DNA from: Flavobacterium sp.
GTDB lineage: Bacteria > Bacteroidota > Bacteroidia > Flavobacteriales > Flavobacteriaceae
DNA length: 64,000 nt
Reading direction: 5' to 3'
Assembly: GCF_013822155.1 (NCBI RefSeq)
Contig: NZ_PNJW01000008.1
Location: 1-64,000 of the forward strand
Shown here piece after piece: positions 35,684 to 44,570 of this stretch (positions are counted from its first letter, which is position 1; each line of letters opens with the position of its first letter). Below the pieces are notes generated by a model. It saw only the letters and a program-made list of their open reading frames with translations. It searched no databases and was not told the origin of the DNA. The translations under genes were made by a program, and so were the position numbers.

Positions 35684-36463
35684 TTAAATCTTAGCAAAAA
35701 TGCTTTCCATTTTTTCTTTCTCTTCTGTTGCTAAAACGTTGTCAACTAAAATTCGTCCACTGTGTTCATCGGTTAAGATTTTTTTGCGGGCGGCAATTTC
35801 AACTTGCGTTTGTGGTGGAATGGTGAAGAATGATCCGGCAGATGCTCCTCTTTCGATGGAAACTACCGCTAATCCATTTCTAACACTATTTCTGATTCGG
35901 TTATAAGCAGCTAACAAACGAGGCTCAATATTTGAAGCATATTCATTTGATAACTTGGTTAAGTATTCCTCTTCTTTTTGCGTTTCGGCCATGATATCAC
36001 CTAACTCCGCTTTTTTGTGTTCTAAATGCGATTGTTTTGCATTTAAACGTTCTTGAGAATCCGCTACTTGTTGTTTTTTGTATTCAACAGAAGCTTTCAT
36101 TTCTTTAATGTGCTTCTCGCTCAATTGAATTTCTAATTCCTGAAACTCGATCTCTTTTGTTAAGGAATTGAATTCTCTATTATTACGAACATTTTTTTGT
36201 TGTTCAGTATATTTCTTAATTCCTTCTTTGTGAGCTTCAATAGCATTCTTTTTGCCTTTGATTTGATCATCAATTTGCTCTAAATCGGCTTTTAACTTTT
36301 CGTTACGTGCTTTCAAACCCGCTACTTCATCTTCTAAATCTTGCACTTCAAGCGGCAATTCTCCTCTTACATTTCGGATTTCATCAATTCTTGAGTCGAT
36401 TAACTGCAAGTCATAGAGTGCTCTTAACTTTTCTTCTACACTCATTTCTTTTACGTTTGTCAT
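35684..36463 (-). CDS. Coiled-coil protein of the C4 zinc-ribbon (zf-RING_7/CsgA-like) family lacking the cysteines
   Basis: 259 residues. About 35-180 is a long charged heptad-rich coiled coil (LKARNEKLKADLEQIDDQIKG and following). The C-terminal domain matches the family (FFTIPPQTQVEIAARKKI...GRILV), but at the positions where relatives have CGGC and CPNCGR this protein has SAGS and DEHSGR. No Cys is left in the domain. It is therefore unlikely to hold zinc there, although the fold around it is conserved. The family's role is unclear. It lies 3 bases downstream of the Nif3-like gene, a pairing that is common in bacteria. Confidence 0.9.
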   Translation of the reverse strand: MTNVKEMSVEEKLRALYDLQLIDSRIDEIRNVRGELPLEVQDLEDEVAGLKARNEKLKADLEQIDDQIKGKKNAIEAHKEGIKKYTEQQKNVRNNREFNSLTKEIEFQELEIQLSEKHIKEMKASVEYKKQQVADSQERLNAKQSHLEHKKAELGDIMAETQKEEEYLTKLSNEYASNIEPRLLAAYNRIRNSVRNGLAVVSIERGASAGSFFTIPPQTQVEIAARKKILTDEHSGRILVDNVLATEEKEKMESIFAKI

Positions 36464-36466
36464 AAT

Positions 36467-37561
36467 CTAAAAGTACTTAACTGGATTTGTATTTTGTTCT
36501 GATAAAATGATGGCAAAATTAGGGATTTTTTTGATAAGAAAATCAACAATATAATTTTTTGTGTATCGTTCGCTTTCATAATGCCCAATATCAGCTAAAA
36601 GTAATTGATTTTCAGACTCATAGAACTGGTGATATTTCAAATCAGCTGTTAAAAATGCATCGGCTCCCATTTTTTTTGCCTGACTTATAGCAAAACTACC
36701 TGAACCGCCTAAAACAGCAACTTTTTTGATGTTTTTATGTGAAAATTCACTGTGTCGAATACTTCCACATTGCATTTTATCTTTTACAAATTGAAGAAAA
36801 TCCAATTCTGAAAGTTCGGTTTCTAATTCACCAATCATTCCTAAACCAATATTTTGATGCTGATTTTGTAATTCATAAATTTCAAAAGCCACTTCTTCAT
36901 AACAATGTGTTTTGAACAACGCTTTCAAAATTTTCGATTCTAAATGTTTTTCAAAAGTGACTTCTAATTTTATTTCTTCGTTTTCTACAAATTCAAATCG
37001 TTCTCCAATTTCAGGATTACTATTCTCATTTCCTAAATATGTTCCAATTCCTTTTGAATTAAAACTGCAATCTTCATAATTTCCAATATTTCCTGCTCCG
37101 GCATCAAAAAGTGCATTTCGGAGTTCTTCATGATTTTCTAAAATAGTATAGGTGACTAATTTTCGAATGAATTTCTCTTTTGGAATCAATATTTTGGTAT
37201 TTTTTAATCCTAATTGGTTACAAATAATTTTATTCACACCATTTTGATGATTGTCTAAAGCGGTATGCAAGGCATAAATTGCAATATCATTTTTAATCGC
37301 TTTAATAACTACTCGTTCAACATAGGTTTTTCCGGTAATTTTTTTCAAACCCGAAAAAATAATTGGATGGAAGCATACAATAAGGTTGCATTTTTTTTCT
37401 ATAGCCTCGTTTAGAACATTTTCTAACACGTCGTGACAAACCAGGATTCCGTTAATTTCCTGTTCACTATTTCCGGTAAGCAAACCTACATTGTCAAAAT
37501 CTTCAGCATATGAAAGCGGTGCAAGCATTTCTAACTGTTCTATAATAGTGTTGAGTTTCAT
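36467..37561 (-). CDS. Nif3-like dinuclear metal centre protein (GTP cyclohydrolase I type 2 / YqfO family)
   Basis: 364 residues, the long YqfO-type form with a middle insert domain (~125-235). Metal-ligand motifs are visible: CHD and VCFHPIIFSGLKKI (~65-75), ALHTALDNHQNGVN (~97-110), and near the C-terminus LTADLKYHQFYE and IGHYESER. Family members form toroidal hexamers. Their enzymatic role is uncertain, although older annotation calls some GTP cyclohydrolase. It has its own promoter and leads into the coiled-coil gene 3 bases downstream. Confidence 0.93.
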   Translation of the reverse strand: MKLNTIIEQLEMLAPLSYAEDFDNVGLLTGNSEQEINGILVCHDVLENVLNEAIEKKCNLIVCFHPIIFSGLKKITGKTYVERVVIKAIKNDIAIYALHTALDNHQNGVNKIICNQLGLKNTKILIPKEKFIRKLVTYTILENHEELRNALFDAGAGNIGNYEDCSFNSKGIGTYLGNENSNPEIGERFEFVENEEIKLEVTFEKHLESKILKALFKTHCYEEVAFEIYELQNQHQNIGLGMIGELETELSELDFLQFVKDKMQCGSIRHSEFSHKNIKKVAVLGGSGSFAISQAKKMGADAFLTADLKYHQFYESENQLLLADIGHYESERYTKNYIVDFLIKKIPNFAIILSEQNTNPVKYF

Positions 37562-37601
37562 AATTGAGTTGGCTAAAAATCCAAATTGAGATTATTTCTC
37601 T

Positions 37602-37609
37602 CAAAGATA
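37602..37609 (-). promoter_or_regulatory. -7 box TATCTTTG of the Nif3-like operon
   Basis: The minus strand reads TATCTTTG, 40 bases before the ATG at 37561. It faces away from the lpxK promoter region at 37619-37626 (TACTTTCG, a weaker match on the plus strand). Confidence 0.6.
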
Positions 37610-37630
37610 AAAAATCCCTACTTTCGTAAC

Positions 37631-38656
37631 ATGATTTTGTTGCGAAAAATACTCTTTCCTTTTGCCATTTTATATGGATTCATTACTTCTATTCGTAATT
37701 GGTGCTACGATATTGGAATTTTAAAATCTTATTCCTTTGATATCCCTATTATTGCGGTTGGAAATCTAAGCGTTGGAGGAACCGGTAAAACACCACAAAT
37801 TGAATATTTAATTCGTTTGCTTTCTTCAAACTATCAAATTGCAGTTTTAAGTCGTGGATATAAACGGAAATCGAAAGGTTTTTTGTTGGCAGATGCAACA
37901 TCAACGCCTGAAAGTTTGGGGGATGAACCTTTTCAAATGCATCAAAAATTTCCAGCTATCCAAGTTGCGGTTGATGCCAATCGAAAAAACGGAATTGAAA
38001 AATTACTTTCTTTAAAAAAGAAACCGGAGCTAATTTTATTAGATGATGCTTTTCAACACCGTAAAGTAAAAGCCGGTTTTTATATTTTATTGACGGCTTA
38101 TTCAGATTTGTATTCTGAAGATTTTATTTTACCAACAGGAAATCTTCGGGAAAGTAGAAGTGGAGCTAAAAGAGCCAATATAATTGTGGTGACAAAATGT
38201 CCGCCAAATTTATCTGAATTTGAACAAAAAAAATGTTTGAATAAATTAAAAGTTTCTGAAAATCAGTCTGTTTATTTTTCTACAATTGCTTATGATGAAA
38301 GCTTAAGCTCGGAAATAGATTCTCGTTCTGTCGATTCTTTTCGAACTGTTGATAAATTACTTGTGGCAGGAATTGCGAAACCCAAACCCTTTTTTGCATA
38401 TTTGCAAAATCCGAATGATGAGGAGCTCGATTATCCTGATCACCATGATTTTTCAGAGACAGATATTCAAACAATTATAAATAAAGCTAAAAACAAACCA
38501 ATCATTACAACTGAAAAAGACTATGTGCGTTTAAAAGGGAAATTGCCTAAAAACCAGTTATATTTTTTGCCTATACAAAGTTCTTTTTTATCTAATAGTG
38601 ATGATTTCAATAAAAAAATAACCGATTATGTGGAACAAAGTTCAGGAAACCGTTAA
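37631..38656 (+). CDS. lpxK: Tetraacyldisaccharide 4'-kinase LpxK
   Basis: 341 residues from ATG 37631. A longer in-frame start at 37586 overlaps the divergent promoter and adds an unusual leader, so it is less likely. LpxK phosphorylates the 4' position of the lipid A disaccharide at the inner membrane. An N-terminal hydrophobic stretch (KILFPFAILYGFITSI) precedes the P-loop VGNLSVGGTGKTP. Later motifs are SRGYKRKSKG, GDEPFQMH, LLDDAFQHR and PDHHDF. The 3' end overlaps the purine nucleoside phosphorylase gene by 29 bases. Confidence 0.95.
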   Translation: MILLRKILFPFAILYGFITSIRNWCYDIGILKSYSFDIPIIAVGNLSVGGTGKTPQIEYLIRLLSSNYQIAVLSRGYKRKSKGFLLADATSTPESLGDEPFQMHQKFPAIQVAVDANRKNGIEKLLSLKKKPELILLDDAFQHRKVKAGFYILLTAYSDLYSEDFILPTGNLRESRSGAKRANIIVVTKCPPNLSEFEQKKCLNKLKVSENQSVYFSTIAYDESLSSEIDSRSVDSFRTVDKLLVAGIAKPKPFFAYLQNPNDEELDYPDHHDFSETDIQTIINKAKNKPIITTEKDYVRLKGKLPKNQLYFLPIQSSFLSNSDDFNKKITDYVEQSSGNR

Positions 38657-39440
38657 CTACTTAAAGAATAAAACTAATTATATTCCGGAATTTGGAGTTA
38701 TACTTGGTTCAGGACTTGGTTCTTTTACCCAAGATATGGAAATTGAATTTACGATTCCCTATGCTGAAATTCCAAATTTTCCGGTTTCTACCGTTCAAGG
38801 TCATAAAGGAGCTTTGGTTTTTGGAAAAATTGGAACAAAAAGTGTTGTAGCCATGCAAGGCCGGTTTCACTTTTATGAAGGTTATGATATGAAAACAGTT
38901 ACTTTTCCGGTAAGAGTAATGAAATATTTAGGCGTTAACAAACTTATAGTTTCCAACGCTTCCGGTGGTGTAAATCCTAATTATAAAGTAGGTGATGTGG
39001 TACTTATTAAAGATCATATTAATTTTTTCCCTGATCATCCATTACGTGGAACAAATGATGAACGATTTGGCCCGAGGTTTGTTAATATGAGCGAACCATA
39101 TTCGAGAAGTTTGATGAAAAGAGCCAAAGAAATCGCGTTACAAAACGAAATTGATCTTAAAGAGGGTATTTATTTAGGACTTCAAGGGCCAACTTTTGAA
39201 ACTCTGGCAGAATATAAAATGGTAAAAAATGTTGGAGCCGATTGCGTTGGAATGTCAACTGTTCCTGAAGTTATTGTGGCTCGACACATGGAATTGGATT
39301 GTTTGGGTATTTCTGTCATTACCGATATGGGTGACGAAGAAAATATTGATGAAGTTAATCACAATGAAGTGCTTGAAGCTGCCCGAAAAGCAGAACCTCA
39401 TGTTCGAAAGCTTATCAAAGAATTTATTTTAAGTTTTTAG
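38628..39440 (+). CDS. Purine nucleoside phosphorylase (trimeric PNP family)
   Basis: 270 residues, the trimeric-type length. It phosphorolyses purine (deoxy)ribonucleosides for salvage. Seen: the phosphate-binding GSGLGS, VQGHKG, the loop RFHFYEGYD, NASGGVNP, and the base/ribose region ADCVGMSTVPEVI. Where mammalian 6-oxopurine enzymes have the base-contacting Asn, this protein reads VITDMGDEE (aligned by eye), which could affect base preference. It overlaps the lpxK 3' end by 29 bases, so the two are cotranscribed. Confidence 0.94.
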   Translation: MWNKVQETVNYLKNKTNYIPEFGVILGSGLGSFTQDMEIEFTIPYAEIPNFPVSTVQGHKGALVFGKIGTKSVVAMQGRFHFYEGYDMKTVTFPVRVMKYLGVNKLIVSNASGGVNPNYKVGDVVLIKDHINFFPDHPLRGTNDERFGPRFVNMSEPYSRSLMKRAKEIALQNEIDLKEGIYLGLQGPTFETLAEYKMVKNVGADCVGMSTVPEVIVARHMELDCLGISVITDMGDEENIDEVNHNEVLEAARKAEPHVRKLIKEFILSF

Positions 39441-39600
39441 AAGCTACTCCAGCTTTTCACTGCAATCTCTTGTCAGCAAAACTTTTTTGTTAGGTTCAAA
39501 AAGAGCTTCCTTTGGTCGCTTTTTTAAACCTACAAAAAATAGTTTTCCAGTCTGCGAGGATTTTCGTTACAATCAGGGCTATGAATCCAATTCAATTATT
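39441..39600. repeat. Possible degenerate interspersed repeat in the PNP-amidohydrolase gap
   Basis: This stretch is less AT-rich than the other gaps. It contains phrases such as TTTTCACTGCAATCTC and TTCCTTTGGTCGCTTTTTT that, from memory, recur in flavobacterial intergenic repeats. It has no ORF or clear hairpin. Only one copy is seen in the window, so repeat status is a guess. Confidence 0.3.
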
Positions 39601-39610
39601 ATTTAAAACA

Positions 39611-39643
39611 TTTGTCTTTCAATCGATAAGATTTGTATTTTTG
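39611..39643 (+). promoter_or_regulatory. Promoter of the secreted amidohydrolase (TTTG ... TATTTTTG)
   Basis: TTTG at 39611-39614 and TATTTTTG at 39636-39643 are 21 bases apart. The ATG follows 23 bases after the -7 box. Confidence 0.7.
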
Positions 39644-39666
39644 AAAGACCTTCTAAAAATAATAGT

Positions 39667-40950
39667 ATGAAAAACAACTTCGCTTTTCTTTTTACATTCC
39701 TATTCTCTTGCATTTTATTAGCACAAGATACATATCTTCATTGTGGAAAAATAGTTGATGTACAAACAGGAAAAATACTCACTGATATGACAATTGTGGT
39801 TTCGGGCAATAAGATTATTAAAGTTGTAAATGGGTATGTTGCTCCTATTAATCCGAATGATATAGAAGTTGATTTAAAAAATAAATTTGTACTACCTGGG
39901 CTTATTGATATGCATGTGCATCTTGAAAATGAGTTTAATTCTACTAACTATGATGCTAAATATACTGATAATGAGGCTGATGTTGCTTTTGCTTCAACCC
40001 GTTATGCTCGAATAACATTAATGGCTGGATTTACCACTGTACGTGATTTGGGTGGTTCAGGAGTAAATATTTCTCTTCGCAAAGCTGTTGATAAAGGTAT
40101 TGTAGTTGGTCCACGCATATTTGCTGCGGGAAAATCGATTGCTACTACGGGAGGTCATGCTGACCCAACTAATGGAAGTTCTCGAAAGTTAATGGGTGAC
40201 CCGGGTCCGATTGAAGGAGTAATTAATTCACCCGAAGATGCTGTAAAAGCTGTTAGACAACGATACAAAGAAGGGGCAGATGTAATTAAGATTACAGCAA
40301 CTGGAGGTGTTTTGAGTGTGGCAAAAAACGGAAAAAACCCTCAATTCACACTTGATGAAATTAAAGCGATTACGGCTACTGCCAAAGATTATAATATGTT
40401 AACGGCTGCTCATGCACATGGAGATGAAGGAATGCAAAGGGCAATTTTAGGAGGAATTAAAACTATTGAGCACGGTACTTTTATGAGTGAGGAAACAATG
40501 GAAATGATGAAAAAGTATGATGCATATTTAGTGCCTACTATTACTGCCGGAAAAGAGGTAGCAGAAAAAGCCAAAATAACCGGGTTTTATCCGGAAATTG
40601 TTAGGCCAAAAGCTTTAGAAGTCGGACCTCAAATTCAAAACACATTTGCAAAAGCATATAATAGAGGAGTAAAAATTGCTTTTGGAACAGATGCGGGCGT
40701 TTTCCCTCATGGTTTAAATGCCAAAGAGTTTGGCTATATGGTTGAAGCAGGAATGCCCGCAAAGGAAGCTATTCAAGCTGCAACTATAACTAATGCTAAA
40801 TTATTAGGAATGGAAAACAGTTTGGGGCAACTCAAAGAAAGCTTCTTAGCAGATATTATAGCTGTAGATGAAAACCCATTGCAAAATATCAAAACATTGG
40901 AAAATGTAATTTTCGTAATGAAAGATGGCTTTATTTTTAAATCGAACTAA
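39667..40950 (+). CDS. Secreted amidohydrolase (imidazolonepropionase / prolidase-like)
   Basis: 427 residues with a signal peptide (MKNNFAFLFTFLFSCILLAQ). The metal-dependent amidohydrolase motifs are all visible: HVH in GLIDMHVHLE, a candidate carboxylated Lys in DVIKITATGG, His in AHAHGDEGMQ, His in TIEHGTFM, and Asp in FGTDAGVFPHG. Close relatives are annotated as Xaa-Pro dipeptidase or imidazolonepropionase-like. A periplasmic hydrolase of peptides or cyclic amides is likely, but the substrate cannot be told. The gene overlaps the convergent histidine kinase gene by 14 bases at its 3' end. Confidence 0.93.
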   Translation: MKNNFAFLFTFLFSCILLAQDTYLHCGKIVDVQTGKILTDMTIVVSGNKIIKVVNGYVAPINPNDIEVDLKNKFVLPGLIDMHVHLENEFNSTNYDAKYTDNEADVAFASTRYARITLMAGFTTVRDLGGSGVNISLRKAVDKGIVVGPRIFAAGKSIATTGGHADPTNGSSRKLMGDPGPIEGVINSPEDAVKAVRQRYKEGADVIKITATGGVLSVAKNGKNPQFTLDEIKAITATAKDYNMLTAAHAHGDEGMQRAILGGIKTIEHGTFMSEETMEMMKKYDAYLVPTITAGKEVAEKAKITGFYPEIVRPKALEVGPQIQNTFAKAYNRGVKIAFGTDAGVFPHGLNAKEFGYMVEAGMPAKEAIQAATITNAKLLGMENSLGQLKESFLADIIAVDENPLQNIKTLENVIFVMKDGFIFKSN

Positions 40951-43117
40951 GTTGATTGGCAATAACTTTGTAAAAATTATCAGGATTGAATGGTTTAGTG
41001 ACAACATCATTCATCCCAAACGAAAGTAACATTTCTCTATTTTCATTTAAAGAAATAGCGGTTAAGGCAATTACCGGAATTGTTTTATTGAATACACGAA
41101 TCTTTTCAGTGGCTTCCGTTCCATTAATTCCTGGTAGGTGAACATCCATTAGTATTAAATCATATTCGTTGCTTCTAACCATCTCAATAGCTTCTTCACC
41201 GTTGTCAACTAACTCACAAATGATTTCCTTATTTTCCAACATTTTCTTGGTAATCATTTGGTTGATTTTATTGTCTTCTACTACCAAAACTTTTTTGTGT
41301 ACAAAAATGCTTTCGTCATACTGTTTTTTAACTTCTACAAATGTTTGTTGACCTAATTTAAAATCAATGTCAAAAGAGAAAGTGGATCCAATTCCCTGAC
41401 TGCTAATTAATTGAATTTCACCGCCAAGTAAACTAACTAATCTTTTTACAATGGCTAGACCTAAACCGGTTCCACCATATTTTCGGTTTATTTCAACAGA
41501 ACCTTGTGAAAAACTTTCAAAAATAGAACTTTGTTTTTCAATTGGAATTCCAATACCGGTATCAGCAATTTCAAAATGTACGGTTGAAATATCATTCTCA
41601 GTTTTTACAACTGATGCTCCAATACTAACTTTTCCGTTTTTAGTGAATTTTAAAGCATTGTTGATGAGGTTAATGAAAATTTGTGAAAGCTTTGTTGGAT
41701 CTCCAATTAAATGGTCAGGAATTTTTTCGTCAATTTCTAAAATAAATTCATTGTTATTTTTACTGGCTAAATCTTTAAATGAATTGTGTAAATCACTTAA
41801 AAGTTGTTTAACATTTACATTGATACTTTCAATTTCAATGTTTTCACTTTCAACGCGGTTTATTTCTAAAATATCATTGATAAAAGTGAGTAAATAATCA
41901 CCGGAAAATTTAAGAGAAGTTAGGTATTGTAATTGTGATTTTTTCGGATTTTCTTCAATTAATAAATGGGTAATCCCATTGATGGCATTCAATGGTGTTC
42001 GCAGCTCGTGACTTACGGTAGATAAAAACTCTGCTCTGGCTTTTGAGGCTTTTTCAGCCTTGTCTTTAGCAATTTGTAATTCTTGATTTTTGTCTTGTAA
42101 TTGTTTATTAGATTGACTTCGGATGATATTATTTTTATACAAAGACAAACTTAATAAAGATAAAATCGAGATTAATGCGATGCTTAAGATGCTTATTAAT
42201 TTAGAGAATTTATTAGCTCTTTGTTGCTCTTTATTTTCGCGATTCATTTGGTCGATGGACTTTAATTGCTCTGCTTGTTTAAAGCTCAAGAAATCTTCCG
42301 TTCCAACTCTTTTGTTGATTATTTCTTTAATACTATCCCTAATTCGTATATGTTGTTTAATATATTTGAATGAATTGTTTATATCAATCATTTTTTCATA
42401 AACTTCGCTTAATGATTTTGCTACTTTGGCTTTAAGTTCAAAATTTTTATTTTTTGTACTTAATTCCATCGCTTTCGTTAAGTAATTTATAGCTAGATTG
42501 TTTCGGTTATTTTCAGCCTCAATTAGTCCAATTTGGTAAAGAGCCTCCGCTTTGGTTTTAAAATGATCTTCTTCGTCCGGTTTAACGATAATGGTGTTTA
42601 AAATAGATAAAGCCAATTGATTTTCACCTTTTGCTCTGTAAACAATTCCCTTTTGAAGGTTGACCATTTCCTTTGCTTCCGGTATTTCAATAATTTCATA
42701 AATATTTTCGGCTCCTTTAAAATAAAATTCTGCTTTAGAATAATCTTTCATTTCAACATAACAAACACCTAAATTATATAATGCATAGGCTTGATTAGAG
42801 GAGGGTTTTTGTGTGCTATACAGTTTGATGCTTTTGTCATAAGTTTGTATGGCATCTTCGATTTTTTTTAATTCGAAATAAACACTGCCTAGAAAAGAAT
42901 AAGCATCTGCTTGGGCTTGAATGTCTTTTTTAATTTCAGCAAATTCAATGGCTTTTTGAATATATTCTTGTGAACTTCTGAAATTATTATTTTTTTTATG
43001 AAAATTGGCTAACTCTATATAATAATTAGTGCTGTCTAAAGCTACTTTAGCGTTAGTTTTTTTTTGAGCATTTATTGCTGTAGTAAAGAAAAGGATGGTT
43101 AAAATAAAATACTTCAT
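40937..43117 (-). CDS. Hybrid histidine kinase with periplasmic TPR sensor and C-terminal receiver
   Basis: 726 residues. A signal peptide is followed by TPR-type helical repeats (~28-260), then a membrane segment (~306-327). A coiled coil leads to HisKA with His370 in SHELRTP. The HATPase_c domain (~420-600) has the N box INLINNALKF and DTGIGI. A receiver domain (VVEDNKINQ, phospho-acceptor Asp658 in LMDVHLPG, ALTA, KPF) closes the protein. There is no DNA-binding output domain, so signalling must pass to another protein. No response regulator gene is adjacent. The last 14 bases overlap the convergent amidohydrolase gene. Confidence 0.94.
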   Translation of the reverse strand: MKYFILTILFFTTAINAQKKTNAKVALDSTNYYIELANFHKKNNNFRSSQEYIQKAIEFAEIKKDIQAQADAYSFLGSVYFELKKIEDAIQTYDKSIKLYSTQKPSSNQAYALYNLGVCYVEMKDYSKAEFYFKGAENIYEIIEIPEAKEMVNLQKGIVYRAKGENQLALSILNTIIVKPDEEDHFKTKAEALYQIGLIEAENNRNNLAINYLTKAMELSTKNKNFELKAKVAKSLSEVYEKMIDINNSFKYIKQHIRIRDSIKEIINKRVGTEDFLSFKQAEQLKSIDQMNRENKEQQRANKFSKLISILSIALISILSLLSLSLYKNNIIRSQSNKQLQDKNQELQIAKDKAEKASKARAEFLSTVSHELRTPLNAINGITHLLIEENPKKSQLQYLTSLKFSGDYLLTFINDILEINRVESENIEIESINVNVKQLLSDLHNSFKDLASKNNNEFILEIDEKIPDHLIGDPTKLSQIFINLINNALKFTKNGKVSIGASVVKTENDISTVHFEIADTGIGIPIEKQSSIFESFSQGSVEINRKYGGTGLGLAIVKRLVSLLGGEIQLISSQGIGSTFSFDIDFKLGQQTFVEVKKQYDESIFVHKKVLVVEDNKINQMITKKMLENKEIICELVDNGEEAIEMVRSNEYDLILMDVHLPGINGTEATEKIRVFNKTIPVIALTAISLNENREMLLSFGMNDVVTKPFNPDNFYKVIANQLSSI

Positions 43118-43153
43118 ACCAAAAAATCGAAAAATTTGATGGCATAAAATTAA

Positions 43154-44152
43154 CTATTTATTTGAAATATATTCAATTAAGTCAATAATTCTCGATGAAT
43201 ATCCAATTTCATTGTCATACCAACCTACTACTTTTACCATTTTGCCAATAACAGAGGTCAATTGAGCATCAAATAAACAAGAATTTTGGTTTCCTATGAT
43301 GTCCACGGAAACAATTGGGTCTTCAGTGTAAGCTAGTATTCCTTTCAAGTTATTTTGAGAAGCTATTAAAAAGGCAGTGTTAATCTCCTCAATAGTTACC
43401 GCATTGGAAACATAACAAGTAATGTCAGTCAAAGAACCATCGGGAACGGGAACTCGAATCCCACTTCCTCCTAATTTATCCACTAAGTTTGGAAAAATTT
43501 TGGTTAATGCTTTTGCGGCTCCTGTTGTGGTAGGTACAATCGATTGTGAAGCTCCTCGAGCTCTTCTCAAATCTTTATGGGGTTGATCATGCAAACTTTG
43601 ATCGGTGGTATAAGAATGGACAGTAGTAATATAAGCTTGTTCGATACCACATAACTCGTCTATGATTTTAATCATAGGAGCAGCGTTGTTTGTGGTACAA
43701 CTGGCATTTGAAATAATAATTTCTGAGCCGTCTAAAATGAATTCATTTACACCTAAAACAACAGTTTTTATTCGATCGTCTTCGGGTGGTGCAGAAAGAA
43801 TTACTTTTTTTGCACCGGCCTCAATATGTAAATAGGCTTCATTATATGTTTTAAACTTTCCGGTTGCTTCAATAACAAAGTCTATAGCTTCCCAATGTTG
43901 GTTTTGAATATCTTTTTCTCTGTAAAAGGGAATTTTCTTTTCATTTATAATGATATTTTCTTCATCAAACGAAACAGTAGCATTTAAAATACCGTGAATA
44001 CTATCGTATTTTAATAAATGAGCCATTGTTTTGGCATCGGCTAAATCATTGATAGCAACGACTTCAATGGTTGGATGATTTAATAATAAACGGAAAACAT
44101 TTCTTCCGATACGACCAAATCCGTTAATGGCTATTTTTGTTTTTGGTTTCAA
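43154..44152 (-). CDS. gap: Glyceraldehyde-3-phosphate dehydrogenase
   Basis: 332 residues. The N-terminal Rossmann motif is AINGFGRIGRN. The catalytic Cys152 is in SNASCTTN and His179 is in TTVHSYT. The substrate-binding motif RRARGASQSIVPTTTGAAKA and the closing WYDNEIGYSSR are complete. It oxidises glyceraldehyde 3-phosphate in glycolysis, or works in reverse in gluconeogenesis. No ATG precedes the conserved N-terminus; the only nearby start is TTG at 44152, which lies in a stretch of short GAAAC-type repeats. Confidence 0.95.
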   Translation of the reverse strand: MKPKTKIAINGFGRIGRNVFRLLLNHPTIEVVAINDLADAKTMAHLLKYDSIHGILNATVSFDEENIIINEKKIPFYREKDIQNQHWEAIDFVIEATGKFKTYNEAYLHIEAGAKKVILSAPPEDDRIKTVVLGVNEFILDGSEIIISNASCTTNNAAPMIKIIDELCGIEQAYITTVHSYTTDQSLHDQPHKDLRRARGASQSIVPTTTGAAKALTKIFPNLVDKLGGSGIRVPVPDGSLTDITCYVSNAVTIEEINTAFLIASQNNLKGILAYTEDPIVSVDIIGNQNSCLFDAQLTSVIGKMVKVVGWYDNEIGYSSRIIDLIEYISNK

Positions 44153-44182
44153 GTTTGAAGTTTCAGGTTTCAGGCTGAGATA

Positions 44183-44560
44183 TTATTTTTTCACAGGTAC
44201 TTTAATGCTTCCAATAAATTCATAAGAATCTTTTTCTCTATCTTTACTAGAAATTTTTATTTCTAAAGTATCAGATTTGCTTTTTTCTGATGTATAATTA
44301 ATTTCAATATATGATCTTGAATTTTTATTTTGAATCAATTTAATTCCTCTACCTATAAAAATAGCATCACCTAATTCTATGTTAGTCCAAACCAATTCAG
44401 CTTTTGTAGGTATATCATATGTCAAAAAATCGGCTTCATTTTCTAATATTAATTCAACTTTTTTATCATCAATTTCTATAACAAAAGGGTTATTAATTTC
44501 TTGTTTTTTACAGGAAATTAATGAACAGAATATAACAAAAAAAATAGTTTTAATTTTCAT
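44183..44560 (-). CDS. Small putative lipoprotein
   Basis: 125 residues from ATG 44560 (MKIKTIFFVIFCSLISC). A longer upstream frame to 44629 would overlap lipA and lacks the signal peptide at its start. The lipobox LISC and the following KKQEINN support lipid anchoring. The body is a short beta-rich domain (VIEIDDKKVELILENEADF, LVWTNIELGDAIFIG, RSYIEINYTSEKSKSDTLEIKIS). The family is not recognised. It lies 10 bases downstream of lipA and 30 bases upstream of gap, so it may be cotranscribed with either. Confidence 0.7.
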   Translation of the reverse strand: MKIKTIFFVIFCSLISCKKQEINNPFVIEIDDKKVELILENEADFLTYDIPTKAELVWTNIELGDAIFIGRGIKLIQNKNSRSYIEINYTSEKSKSDTLEIKISSKDREKDSYEFIGSIKVPVKK

Positions 44561-44570
44561 GGAATAAAAA

